Below are positions 44,435 through 55,945 of a stretch of 64,000 bases of DNA, piece after piece. Both the position numbers and the translations under genes were made by a program. Within the stretch, counting starts at the first letter, position 1. Each line of letters starts with the position of its first letter. The notes beneath the pieces were generated by a model that did no database searches, was not told the origin of the DNA, and saw only the letters and a list, made by a program, of their open reading frames with translations. Origin of the DNA: Pictodentalium vernedei (Eukaryota; Mollusca; Scaphopoda; Dentaliida; Dentaliidae); the NCBI GenBank assembly GCA_031216915.1, contig CM062289.1:253513113-253577112 (forward strand), read 5' to 3'.

Positions 44435-44900
44435 GTTTTATGTTACAGTTTTATGGGTGGAGGAAGCTGGAGTATCTGGAGAGAATCACTGAATAGTGGG
44501 GAGTAACTGTCTGACTCCCCAATGTACTAATTCTGCACATGCTGAGTCAACAGCTGTTAAAAGTAAGTTCACCATTGACATGCCTTCATACAGAGCACCA
44601 CCAGGCACATAATTGGGATTAACCCATTACCTAACATGAAAAGCAGATGACACTTGCAAAAAAAATTCTTGAATAACTGATCTTTTTCATTTTTTGTCTC
44701 GATGAGCTCGTTCCAAAGAGGGGTCATAACCTATGTTTTTGAGACAAAAAATGAAAAAATAATGAAAATTAATTGAGGATTTTTTAGAATGGTGCTGGCC
44801 GGTTTGGGCTGTTACACTGGATAAAGGGTTAAATATCTTGCCCAAGGACACAATGCAGTTACTGCTGGTCAGGATCAAACTGTCAACATTTTGCAATTTG
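44435..44900 (-). mobile_element. SINE1 fragment split by a MITE
   Basis: 44435-44628 (AGTTTTATGGGTGGAGGAAG, AACTGTCTGACTCCCCAATG) and 44833-44900 (TATCTTGCCCAAGGACACAA, GATCAAACTGTC) are adjacent parts of SINE1. They are separated by the foldback MITE at 44633-44828. Confidence 0.65.
44633..44828. mobile_element. TTAA-flanked foldback MITE inside SINE1
   Basis: TTAA flanks both sides (44629-44632 and 44829-44832). The ends CCCATTACCTAAC and GGATAAAGGG are roughly inverted. The centre holds TTTTTTGTCTCGATGAGCTC... TTTTTGAGACAAAAAATG. The 34.6-kb SINE has a single TTAA at the equivalent point, so TTAA is the target and its duplication. Confidence 0.7.
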
Positions 44901-44904
44901 GTAT

Positions 44905-45349
44905 TTACTTTCTTGCCCACTCATGGACGCTAAGTTTTACTTCACATCAGCATTTTAGCAATCTGGGTTGAAATGGTAAATATTCAAGGGCCTGGACAAT
45001 TTGTCCTCCCTCCATTCATACCTGACCACATCCTGTATATGTATGTCCAGTGGCTTAGCTGTGACTTCTAGTCAAGTCTTGGCTGCACAGGTAATTTGGC
45101 TTTTTTCCACAAGACCTCCTCATGGTGTCATTTTGAGGGCACCTGTTCTGAGGTCATAAAAGTCAGAAATAGACATTTAAGGGTTAAAACAATACTGAAT
45201 CATTTGTGAAAGATGTGCAACATTTGCATGGGAATTATATTTTGCTGCTGTGGCCCACTAAACACAGTGCAAGAATGGGTATACCATAAGAAGGTCATTT
45301 GAGTGATTCGAAAATATTTGAATCTCTCTACAGCATCAATGATAAAGAA
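44905..45349. other. No feature seen
   Basis: Unassigned sequence with no recognisable repeat or coding segment. Confidence 0.45.
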
Positions 45350-47961
45350 ACTAGATTGAGTTATTTGTGTGCAAAGCACAAAATGGTGTATCCCCGCATT
45401 TCCTTAGCAACACCTTAACATTGTCTTAACGTTTCGAATTAATACCCTAGGAGCCTTTCGATGAAAACTGATTTTCTAATAAGTGGTTCCACTGGACCCA
45501 CCGGGGGCAAAATCAAAATTCCAAAACCTTCATGCACATCTAGAGATGTTACCTGAACACATTAGCATAGTTTAAACGTTTCAAATTGAATACCTTAGGA
45601 GACTTTCGATGAAAACTGATTTTCTAATGATAAAAGTGGTTCCACTGGAACCACCGGAGGCAAAATCAAAATTCCGAAACCTTCATGCACATCTAGAGAT
45701 GTTACCTGAACACATTAGTATAGTTTAAATATTTTGAATTGAATCCCCTACGAGCCTTTCGATGAAAACTGATTTTCTAACGATAAAAGTGGTTCCACTG
45801 GAACCACTGGGGGTAAAATCAAAATTCCGAAACCTTCATGCACATCTAGAGATGTTACCTGAACATATTAGCATAGATTAAACGTTTCGAATTAATTACC
45901 CTAGAAGCCTTTTGATGAAAACTGATTTTCTAACGATAAAAGTGGTTCCACTGGAACCACCGGGGGCAAAATCAAAATTCCAAAACCTTCATGCACATCT
46001 AGAGAAGTTACCTGAACACATTAGCATAGTTTAACGTTTCGAATTGAATACCCTGGGTGCCTTTCGATGAAAAGTGATTTTCTAATAATAAAAGTGGTTC
46101 CACTGGAACCACCGGGGGCAAAATCAAAATTCCGAAACCTTCAAACACATCTAGAAATGTTACCAGAACACATTAGCATAGATTAAGTGTTTCAAATTAA
46201 ATACCCTAGGAGCCTTTCGATGAAAACTGATTTTCTAACGATAAGTGGTTCCAGTGGAACCACCGGGTTGCAAAATCAAAATTCCAAAACCTTCATGCAC
46301 ATCTAGAGATGTTACCTGAACACTTTAGCATAGTTTAAGCGTTTTGAATTGAATACCCTAGGAGCCTTTCGATGAAAACTGATTTTCTAATGATAAAAGT
46401 GGTTCCACTGGAACCACCGGGGGCAAAATCAAAATACTGAAACCTTCATGCACATCTCGAGATGTTACCTGAACACATTAGCATAGTTTAAACGTTTCAA
46501 ATTAAATACCCTAGGAGCCTTTCAATGAAAACTGATTTTATAACAATGAAAGTGGTTCCACTGGAACCACGGGGGATAAAATAAAAATTTCGAAACCTTC
46601 ATGCACATCTAAAGATGTTACCTGAACACATTAGCATAGTTCAAACTTTTCGAATTGAGTACCCTAGGAGCCTTTGGATGAAAACTGATTTTCTAACGAT
46701 CAAAGTGGTTCCACTGGAACCACCGGTGGCCGAATCAAAATTCCGAAACCTTCATGCACATCTAGAGTTGCTACCTGAACACATTAGCATAGTTTAAGCC
46801 CTTCGAATTAAATGCCCTAGGAGCCTTTCGATGAAAGCTGATTTTCTAACAATAAAAGTGGTTCCACTGGAACCACCGGGGGCAAAATCAAAATTCCGAA
46901 ACCTTCATGCACATCTAGAGATGTTACCTGAACACATTAGCATAGTTTAAGCATTTCAAATTAAAAACCCTAGGACCCTTTTGATGAAAACTGACTTTCT
47001 AATGATAAAGTGGTTCCACTGGAACCACCGGGGGCAAACAAAATTCCAAAACCTTCATGCACATCTAGAGATGTTACCTGAACACATTAGCATAGTATAA
47101 ACTTTTCAAATTGAATATCCAAGGAGCCTTTCGATGAAAACTGATTTTTTAACGATAAAAGTGGTTCCAATGGAACCACCAGGGGCAAAATCAAAATTCC
47201 GAAACCTTCATGCACATCTAGAGATGTTACCTGAACACATTAGCATAGTTTAAACATTTCGAATTGAGTATCCTAGGAGCCTTTTGATGAAAACTGATTT
47301 TCTAATGATAAAAGCAGTTCCACTGGAACCACCGGGGGCAAAATCAAAATTCCAAAACCTTCATACACATCTAGAAATGTTACCTGAACACATTAGTATA
47401 CTTTAAACGTTTCGAATTGAATACCCTAGGAGCCTTTCAATGAAAACTGATTTTCTAACGATAAAAGTGGTTCCACTGGGGGCAAAATCAAAATTCCGAA
47501 ACCTTCATGCACATCTAGAGATGTTACCTGAACACATTAGCATAGTTTAAACATATCGAATTGAATATCCTAGGAGCCTTTCGCTGAAAAGTGATTTTCT
47601 AACGATAAAAGTGGTTCCACTGGAACCACCGGGGGCAAAATCAAAATTCCGAAACCTTCATGCACATCTAGAGATGTTACCTGAACACATTAGCATAATT
47701 TAAGCGTTTCGAATTAAATACCCTTGGAGCCTTTCGATGAAAACTGATTTTCTAACGATAAAAGTGGTGCCACTGGAACCACCGGGGCAAAATCAAAATT
47801 CCGAAACCTTCATGCACATCTAGAGATGTTACCTGAACACATTACCATAGTTTAAACGTTTCGAATTGAATACCCTAGGAGCCTTTCAGGGTGTGATGGA
47901 CGGATGGATGGACAGACGTATGTACAGACGTATGTATTTATGTATGTAAATGCGGGGATAA
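45350..47961 (+). mobile_element. HINE-like element H10
   Basis: Same family as H7: ACTAG start, 5' hairpin TTGTGTGC / GCACA, TATCCCCGCATTT (45389-45401), and about 16 core units of about 151 bp. The microsatellite has decayed to GGACGGATGGATGGACAGACGTATG, and only the right arm AAATGCGGGGATA (47948-47960) of the 3' hairpin remains. Confidence 0.85.
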
Positions 47962-48210
47962 TAATCAAGTGTTTCTGCATGTTTACTGATGAATATTTTA
48001 TAAGGTATAATTTCTTTCCTAGAATTGCCCATTATCAGGCTCAGCAGAATGATCTCAAATTTTGCTGATATGATTCCAATCTTAGCTAATATGAACCAAG
48101 CTAGAGTTGTCCCTCTTGAAGTGTTACTGTATGTAACCATTTTGTTTACATGCATATTATTCACCATTATTTGTTGAAAGCAATCAGGAAAATAGGCCGA
48201 TGAAATCGTC
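47962..48210. other. No feature seen
   Basis: Short unassigned spacer between H10 and H11. Confidence 0.5.
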
Positions 48211-48213
48211 AGA

Positions 48214-49762
48214 TGTGTACCCATACGTGCAACTAGTAGAAAGCTGTATGACAAAGGGCCACCACAGATGCTGACATTATGTACACCATACAAGGTATGA
48301 GTACATATAGAAATGGATTGGAGGAGTGTCTACTTTGATGAATAAAGGGTTAATATCTCCGGATCAAATTATCAGATTTACATAAAAACTTTACAGCACA
48401 GCACATCAGTAACCTGAATAAATATATAAAGTAACATGACAATCGGATTGATATTTTTTGAGTTATCTCATGCCAAAGGGATTGGAGGAATTTTCAATTT
48501 GAAGGTTAAAGGGTTAATATCTCCGGATCAAATTATCAGATGAACACCAAAAACTATACAGCTCAGCACATCAGTAACCTGAACACAATTATAAAGTAAC
48601 TTGACAATCCAAGCAATATTTTTCAAGTTATCAAATGCCAAAGGGATTGGAAGAATTTTCAATTTGAAGGATAAAGGGTTAATATCTCAGGATTAAAATA
48701 ACAGATTTACACCAAAAACTATACAGCTTGGTACATCAGTAACCTGAACACAAATATGAAGTAACTTGACAATCCAAGCAATATTTTTCAAGTTATCGAA
48801 TGCCAAAGGAATTGGAGGAATTTTCAATTTGAAGGATAAAGGGTTAATATCTCAGGATCAAAATAACAGATTTCCACCAAAAACTATACAGCTCGGCACA
48901 TCAGTAACCTGAACACAAATATAAAGTAACTTGACAATCCAAGTAATATTTTTCAAATTATCGAATGCCAAAGGGATTGGAGGAATTTTCAATTTGAAGG
49001 ATAAAGGGTTAATATCTCAGGATCAAATGATCCGATTTACACCAAAAACTATACAGCTCGGCACATCAGTAACCTGAACACAAATATAAAGTAACTTGAC
49101 AATCCAAGCAATATTTTTCAAGTTATCGAATGCCAAAGGGATTAGAGGAATTTTCAATTTGAAGGATAAAGGGTTAATATTTCAGGATTAAATTATCAGA
49201 TTTACACCAAAAACTATACAGCTCGGCACATCAGTAACCTGAACACAAATATAAAGTAACTTGACAATTCAAGCAATATTTTTCAAGTTATCGAATGCCA
49301 AAGGGATTGGAGAAATTTTCAATTTGAAGGATAAAGGGTTAATATCTAGGGATCAAATCATCAGATTTACACCAAAAACTATACAGCTTGGCAAATCAGT
49401 AACCTGAACACAAATATAAAGTAACTACACAATCCAAGCAATATTTTTCAAGTTATCGAATGCCAAAGGGATTGGAGAAATTTTCAATTTGAAGGATAAA
49501 GGGTTAATATTTCAGGATCAAATTATCAGATTTCAAATTATCAGATTTACACCAAAAACTATACAGCTCGGCACATCAGTAACCTGAACACAAATATAAA
49601 GTAACTTGACAATCCAAGCAATATTTTTCAAGTTATCGAATGCCAAAGAAATGGATACGGACGCCGGACAGACAGACGGACGGACAGACAAAGGATGGAC
49701 GAATGACGGATGGTCACCCCGGATGCCGGCATTATGTGTACCATACATAGTATGGGTACACA
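48214..49762 (+). mobile_element. HINE-like element H11
   Basis: TGTGTACCCATAC (48214-48226) is the exact complement of GTATGGGTACACA (49750-49762), the right arm of the 3' hairpin. The core is eight units of about 164 bp (AAAGGGTTAATATCTCAGGATC, CACCAAAAACTATACAGCTCG, CATCAGTAACCTGAACACAA, GTTATCGAATGCCAAAGGG). The microsatellite is GGACAGACAGACGGACGGAC. A second 3'-hairpin-like stretch (GTACACCATACAAGGTATGAGTAC, 48274-48297) lies near the 5' end and may be the end of another copy. The 5' start is approximate. Confidence 0.75.
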
Positions 49763-49950
49763 TAAAAATTGGTGTTACCAGACTTATAAGTGAATAGTTT
49801 GAATGTAAGTTTTTGTCTGGTGAGAAAATACTGATGGCAATACGAAAAGATTAGGCCTAAAAAAAGTTAAAAATCTGTTTCTCAGGCTCCCCACATGGTC
49901 CAATTGGCTGACACATGCTATCTTTTTATAACCAATGCAAACTTAAATGA

Positions 49951-51186
49951 AAGTGTCAATGACACTGTAGCTCAACTTTGAATATTACAGGAATTAGTAT
50001 CTGCTGTGACCAGGTCAACAATAATGAATATGACAGAAATCTGTATTTGTTGTGACCAAGTCAACAATAATGAATAAGAGAAAAAGGAGTTTTGTTGTGA
50101 CCACGTCAACCATAGTATATTTATTTATTAGTGTTTAAGGTAACATATTTCTGCACAATGGCTAATCATGACCACGACAGTTTTACGGGTGGAGGAAGCC
50201 GGAGTACCCCGAAGAGAACCACCGAGCAACAGCAAGCAACTGTCAGCTCCCCAACATACTACCTCCACACAAGCAGGGTTAGCATTGGTTGAAGACAGGT
50301 GCACCATCACCGTGCAGTACGCCTTAGTGCACAGCGTCACCGTGCACCCTCATGGGCATTGGGGGTGAAGTGTCTTGCCCAAGGACACAACGCGGTTGCC
50401 ACAGGCGGGATTTGAACTGAGGACCTCTCGGCTTGCAGCCTGCACCTCTACCTACTGAGCCGCCGCGCCCCCCGTCAACCATAGTAAATCAATTACAAGG
50501 TGACTGCAATGGTCTAAAGAATAGGACCTAAGTGTTATATGTGATGCATCCCATGTTAGTAAACATTCACACAAAAATTTATTCAAATCAGAGCTTTCAA
50601 ATAGAAGTTCTGAGCAAAACACTGATTGCACAAATTTTGTACAAAATGGCTACTGGTGGCCATCTAGAATTTCGAACCAGACCCCAAAACACTCGTTCTC
50701 ATCCCACGGTGATAACAAAGATATCCAAGAAGTTTCGTAAAGATTGGTTCATAAATAACGCCTCTAGCCCGAGCCGTATTGGCATTTGCAGTTACAGTGC
50801 TGAAAGTAACACTAAATAGATCAAAAATAATCTAATTGGCATAATTTATGCACGAGTAAAAAAAAACCTGTATTATATGTGATGTATCCCATAGTACTAA
50901 ACATTCACACACAAAATTATTCAAATCGGCGCTTTCATATGGAAGTTCTGTGCAAAAATCTGACTGCACAAAATTTTGTACAAAATGGCTGCTGGTGGCC
51001 ATCTTGAATATCAGACCAGACCCAAAAACACTCGTTCTCGTCCCATGGTGATAACAATGGTACTCAAGAAGTTTCATAAAGATCGGTTCATAAATACAGC
51101 CTCTAGCCCGAGCCATGTTGATGGCACGACGGACGGACGATGGGCCATGACAATACCTCAAATTTGGCTTTGCCAAAGTTGAGGTA
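49951..51186 (+). mobile_element. HINE-like element H12
   Basis: Perfect 5' hairpin AGTGTCAATGACACT (49952-49966), then TAGCTCAACTTTG. The core resembles H14 (ACAAAATGGCTGCTGGTGGCC, CCCAAAAACACTCGTTCTC, AAGTTTCATAAAGATCGG). The microsatellite GACGGACGGACGA is followed by a 3' hairpin (51154-51186) with the arms ACCTCAAATTTGGC and GCCAAAGTTGAGGT. It contains a SINE (50118-50473). Confidence 0.8.
50118..50473 (-). mobile_element. tRNA-derived SINE (SINE1) inside H12
   Basis: The minus-strand head is GGGGCGCGGCGGCTCAGTAGG, with a B-box region AGTTCAAATCC. The body has CTTGGGCAAGACACTTCACC, and the tail ends in AATAAATAAATA. The 13-bp duplication GTCAACCATAGTA is exact (50105-50117 and 50474-50486). 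It is more intact than the 10.6 and 44.4 kb copies. Confidence 0.85.
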
Positions 51187-51423
51187 AAAATTAAATGGTT
51201 TACATCTGATTTTTACCCAAGTTAATAAAATTGATAAATTTGTCCCTTGAGTGCAAGAAGGTTTGCAATGCTTAAGCATTGTAAAGCTTTCTTGCACTCA
51301 CGGGACAAATACAGCACCACCCATGCTATTCCGTACATTATAAGGCCTAAAACATAAAACAAACCAAGAACATGAACTTTTGATGGCAAAGAAATAATTA
51401 CAAAAATAAATAAAATAAAATAA

Positions 51424-54400
51424 ACAAGAGGCCCCAAGGGGCCTTAATCGCTCACCAGGCAAAGTGATTCAAACAAAGTGGTTCAAAGAAGTATTTGGAG
51501 TCACATTCAGTTAGACATGGTTCATCAACACTACAAAGGAATGAAGTTATGAGAGACAAGTTTTATGGAACTAGGGACATGGCTTGAACAAACTTGAATC
51601 TTACCCCCTAAGGATGTTGCATACCAAATATCAAAAGCATTCATCTGCTGGATCTGAAGAAGATTTTGAAAGAAAATTCCTAATTTTTAACTAAGTTATC
51701 ATTCGGGCTCCCACAGTGAGCCCAAATTTAAACCCAAGGACTTGGCTTGAACAAACTTGAATCTCATCCCCCTAAGGATGCTGCTTGCCAAATATCAAAA
51801 CATTCTGACTGCTGAATCTGAAGAAGACTTTTAAAGAAAAATTCCTCATATTGACTAAGTTATAATTCAGGCTCCCACAGGGAGCCCAAATATGGACCCA
51901 GGGACTTGGCTTTAACAAACTTGAATCTCACCCCCCTAAGGATGCTGCACACCAAATATCAAAACATTCCGACTGCTGGATCTGAAGAAGAAGATTTTTA
52001 AAGAAATTTCCTCATTTTGAACTAAGTTACAATTCGAGCTCCCACATTGAGTCCAAATATGGACCTAAAGACCTGGCTGAACTAACTTGAATCTCACCCC
52101 CTAAGGATACTGCATACCAAATATCAAAACATTCCGACTGCTGGATCTGAAGAAGATTTTTAAAGAAAATTCTCTCATTTTGAATTAAGTTATCATTCGG
52201 GCTCCCACAGAGAGTCCAAATATGGATCTAGGGACATGGCTTGAACAAACTTGAATCTCACCCCCCTAAGGATGCTGCTTGCCAAATATCAAAACATTCT
52301 GACTGCTGAATCTGAAGAAGACTTTTAAAGAAAAATTCCTCATATTGACTAAGTTATAATTCAGGCTCTCACAGGGAGCCCAAATATGGACCCAGGGACT
52401 TGGCTTTAACAAACTTGAATCTCACCCCCCTAAGGATGCTGCACACCAAATATCAAAACATTCCGACTGCTGGATCTGAAGAAGAAGATTTTTAAAGAAA
52501 TTTCCTCATTTTGAACTAAGTTACAATTCGAGCTCCCACATTGAGTCCAAATATGGACCTAAAGACCTGGCTGAACTAACTTGAATCTCACCCCCTAAGG
52601 ATACTGCATACCAAATATCAAAACATTCCGACTGCTGGATCTGAAGAAGATTTTTAAAGAGAATTCTCTCATTTTGAATTAAGTTATCATTCGGGCTCCC
52701 ACAGAGAGTCCAAATATGGATCTAGGGACATGGCTTGAACAAACTTGAATCTCACCCCCCTAAGGATGCTGCATACCAAATATCAAAACATTCTGACTGC
52801 TGGATCTGAAGAAGATTTTTAAAGAAAATTCCTCATTTTGACCCCCAAAGCATGGTGCATACCCAATATCAAAAGATTCTGCCTGCTGGATCTTGAGAAG
52901 GTTTTCAAAGAAATTTGCCTGAAATGCACTAAGTTCAAAATTTGGGCTCCTATACTGAGCCCAGGAGGCCGATTTGAACAAACTTGAATCAGATCCACCC
53001 CACAATGTTGCATACCAAATATCAAAAGATTCTGCCTGCTGGATCTGGAGAAGAAGATTTTTGAAGAAATTTGCCTGAAATGCACTAAGTTCGAATTCGA
53101 GCTTTTATAGTGAGCCCAAATATAAAGCCAGGGCCAGGGGGCTGATTTGAACAAACTTGAATCAGATCCACCCCACAATGCTGTATACCAAATATCAAAA
53201 GATTCTGCCTGCTGCATCTGGAGAAGAAGATTTTTTAAGAAATTTGCCTGAAATGCACTAAGTTCGAAATCAGGCTTCTATACTTAGCCCAAATATGAAC
53301 CCAGGTGGCCGATTTGAACAAACTTGAATCAGATCCACCCTACAATGTTGCATATCAAAATGAAAAGATTCTACCTGCTGGATCTTGAGAAGAAGATTTT
53401 ATAAGAAATTTGCCTGAAATGCACTAAGTTCGAATTCAGGCTTCTATAGTGAGCCCAAATATGAATCCAGGGGGCCGATTTGAACAAATTGGAATCAGAT
53501 CCACCCCACAATGTTCATACCAAATATGAAAAAATTCTACCTGCTGGATGTGGAGAAGAAGATTTTTGAAGAAATTTGCCTGAAATGCACTAAGTTCAAA
53601 TTTGGGCTCCTATACTGAGCCCAAATATAAACCCAGGGGGCCGATTTGAACAAAACTTGAATCAGATCCACCCCACAATGTTGCATACCAAATATCAAAA
53701 GATTGTACCTGCTGGATCTGGAGAAGAAGATTTTTCAAGAAATTTGCCTGAAATGAACTAAGTTCAAATTCGGGCTTCTATAGTGAGCCCAAATATGAAT
53801 CCAGGGGCCGATTTGAACAAACTTGAATCAGATCCACCCCACAATGTGGCATACCAAATAAGAAAAGATTCTGCCTGCTGGATCTGGAGAAGAAGATTTT
53901 TTAAGAAATTTGCTTGAAATGCACTAATTTCGAATTCGTGCTTCTATAGTGAGCCCAAATTGAATCCGGGGGGCCGATTTGAACAAACATGAATCAGATC
54001 CACCCACAATGTTCCATACCAAATATCAAAAGATTCTGCCTGCTGGATCTGGAGAAGAAGATTTTTGAAGAAATTTGCCTGAAATGCACGAAGTTCGAAT
54101 TCGAGCTTCTATAGTGAACCCAAATAGGAATCTAGGGACCCGATTTGAACAAACTTAAATCAAATCCACCCCACAATGTTGCATACCAAATATCAAAAGA
54201 TTCTGCCTGCTGCATCTGGAGAAGAAGATTTTTTAAGAAATTTGCCTGAAATGCACTAAGTTTGAAATCGGGCTTCTATACTTAGCCCAAATATGAACCC
54301 AGGTGGCCGATTTGAACAAACTTAAATCAGATCCACCCTACAATGTTGCATATCAAAATGAAAAGATTCTACCTGCTGGATCTGGAGAAGATTTTTTAAT

Positions 54401-55666
54401 CTTTTTCCCATTGCCTACAGTGTTAAAAAGTGCTGACTCAGCACTTTTTCAAAGTCCTGAAAAAAGTACCTTGTGATCAAACCGATAGGGATTTTTATTA
54501 ACCATTCTATTCTACTGGATAAAAGTAAGCTTTACATAAAATAAGAATTCTCTGTGCCGTGTAGTTTTGGAGATATGGCAGTTTTAAGGTTTTTCCTATT
54601 TTTAGCTCCCGGGGTTCCCACAGGGCAATGAGAAAACCTTTTTTTGCATCAATCAACTACTTATGACTCATTATCATCTCATATCAAATCTGGTTCAAAT
54701 CGACCTCACAGTTCAGAAAATAGAAATTTTAGGCGTGGCCAAAATTTTTGCCACTCTCATAACAAAGGCACATAATGCCCAACAAACTTCTCTTGAACAA
54801 ACTTGATTCTAAACCTTAAAAGGACTCTGTATACCACATATCAAGTCTCTGCTACTGGTGGTTCATTAGAAGAAGATTTTCAAAAAATTTGGCAGACTAT
54901 TACGACATAAAACGTCATCTTAATGCTACCCTTGGCCAATGTTGATAGTTTAAATCCCTGGAATATTGAACCATGATACCACGTGGTCCCATGGCAGCTA
55001 CAGATTGAAAAAAAAATGTGTGAAGCATAACTGGCCGTTAGGGCAACTAGGGATTAGGGGCGGTCACAACTGTGCGGACATTGGAATGACTGATGGTGTG
55101 GCTATTTGTTGGTGCTGTTCGGCCGTTGTTGTTATTTGTAGAAGCTGAAGTGAATGCTAATTGATTGCAACAATAGATAGCTACATTTCAGTGCAGAAAT
55201 GATGTGTGGCTGACATCGGAAAAGTATAAAAATTACATTTGTAGCCAGGATCGGTGATCAAGATTGGAATTTCACCGAGGATCAGAGGGCGTTTTCTGCC
55301 ATTTAATCACAAATACTGGCCACTTCTGGCCTGCTATGATCAACAATCATGTCTAGCATTACATACTTAAATGTGAAGAAGATAATCCGTTCCGTCTATC
55401 GGTGATTTCTATCAAAACATGGGATTTAAAAACTGCGCTCAGCCAACCTTGTGTGTTAAAATAAAATTTCATCGCCTCGCGTTCCAAAACTTCCGGTTAA
55501 TCGAAGCGTCTGCTTATCAACAGTGTATATAACCACTACTTACATGAAATTTAATTAAAATGTGGCCAGTGATTTAGGAGAAAGAGGCTTAAACATCACC
55601 TTCAAGCAGGACGACGGACGAAAAGTGATAAGAAAAGCTCACCCTGACTTTCAATCAGGTGAGCTA
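51424..55666 (+). mobile_element. HINE-like element H13 (4.2 kb)
   Basis: ACAAG start. The perfect 5' hairpin GGCCCCAAGGGGCC (51430-51443) is followed by GCTCACC (51450-51456). Two satellite blocks follow: about eight units of about 164 bp (51530-52850), then about ten diverged units of about 162 bp (52850-54380). After that come about 1.2 kb of non-satellite sequence, GGACGACGGACG, and a 3' hairpin with the arms AGCTCACC and GGTGAGCT (55636-55665) and an A run. The non-repetitive 54.4-55.6 kb part has no coding motif. Confidence 0.85.
51781..52760 (+). repeat. Higher-order satellite repeat, 494-bp period, two copies
   Basis: CTGCTTGCCAAATATC recurs at 51781 and 52275, and GATGCTGCACACCAAATATC at 51941 and 52435. 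Each block holds three distinct ~164-bp monomers in the same order with near-identical sequence. Confidence 0.85.
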
Positions 55667-55945
55667 AAAATTTATCAAATCAGCGCTTTTATATGGAAGT
55701 TCTGCGCAAAAATCTGATTGCACCTAATTTTGTACAAAATGGCTGCCATCGGCCATCTTGAACTTCGGGCCGAACCCCAAAACGCTCGTTGTCATCCCAC
55801 GGTAATAGCAAAGGTACACAAGAAGTTTCGTAAAGATTGGTTCATAAATACGGCCTCTAGCCCGAGCCGAATTGAATTGTTGACGGACAGGCGGACGACT
55901 GGCCATGGCATAAGCTCAATTTTGACTTACATCAAAGTTGAGCTT
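55667..55945 (+). mobile_element. HINE-like element H15, 5'-truncated
   Basis: One core unit of the H12/H14 family (GTACAAAATGGCTGCCATCG, CCCAAAACGCTCGTTGTC), then GACGGACAGGCGGACGAC. A 3' hairpin follows with the arms AAGCTCAA and TTGAGCTT (55912-55945). There is no 5' end; H13 ends exactly where it begins. Confidence 0.7.

Larger units (their letters stand above)
49852..51423 (-). mobile_element. TIR element R, copy R4, inverted and split by H12
   Basis: 49852-49950 and 51187-51423 are the two adjacent parts of the R family in inverted orientation (TCTGTTTCTCAGGCTCCCC... GCAAACTTAAATG, then AATTAAATGG... CCAAGAACATGAACTTTTGA). H12 fills the gap. Confidence 0.65.

Noticed and set aside
40620-47890. 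CRISPR-like regular repeats
   Set aside because: Units are about 151 bp and contiguous with no unique spacers; they are satellite cores of HINE elements in eukaryotic sequence.
50400-50473. Possible tRNA gene (also 3340-3408)
   Set aside because: It is the head of a SINE bounded by target duplications; the cloverleaf is degenerate.
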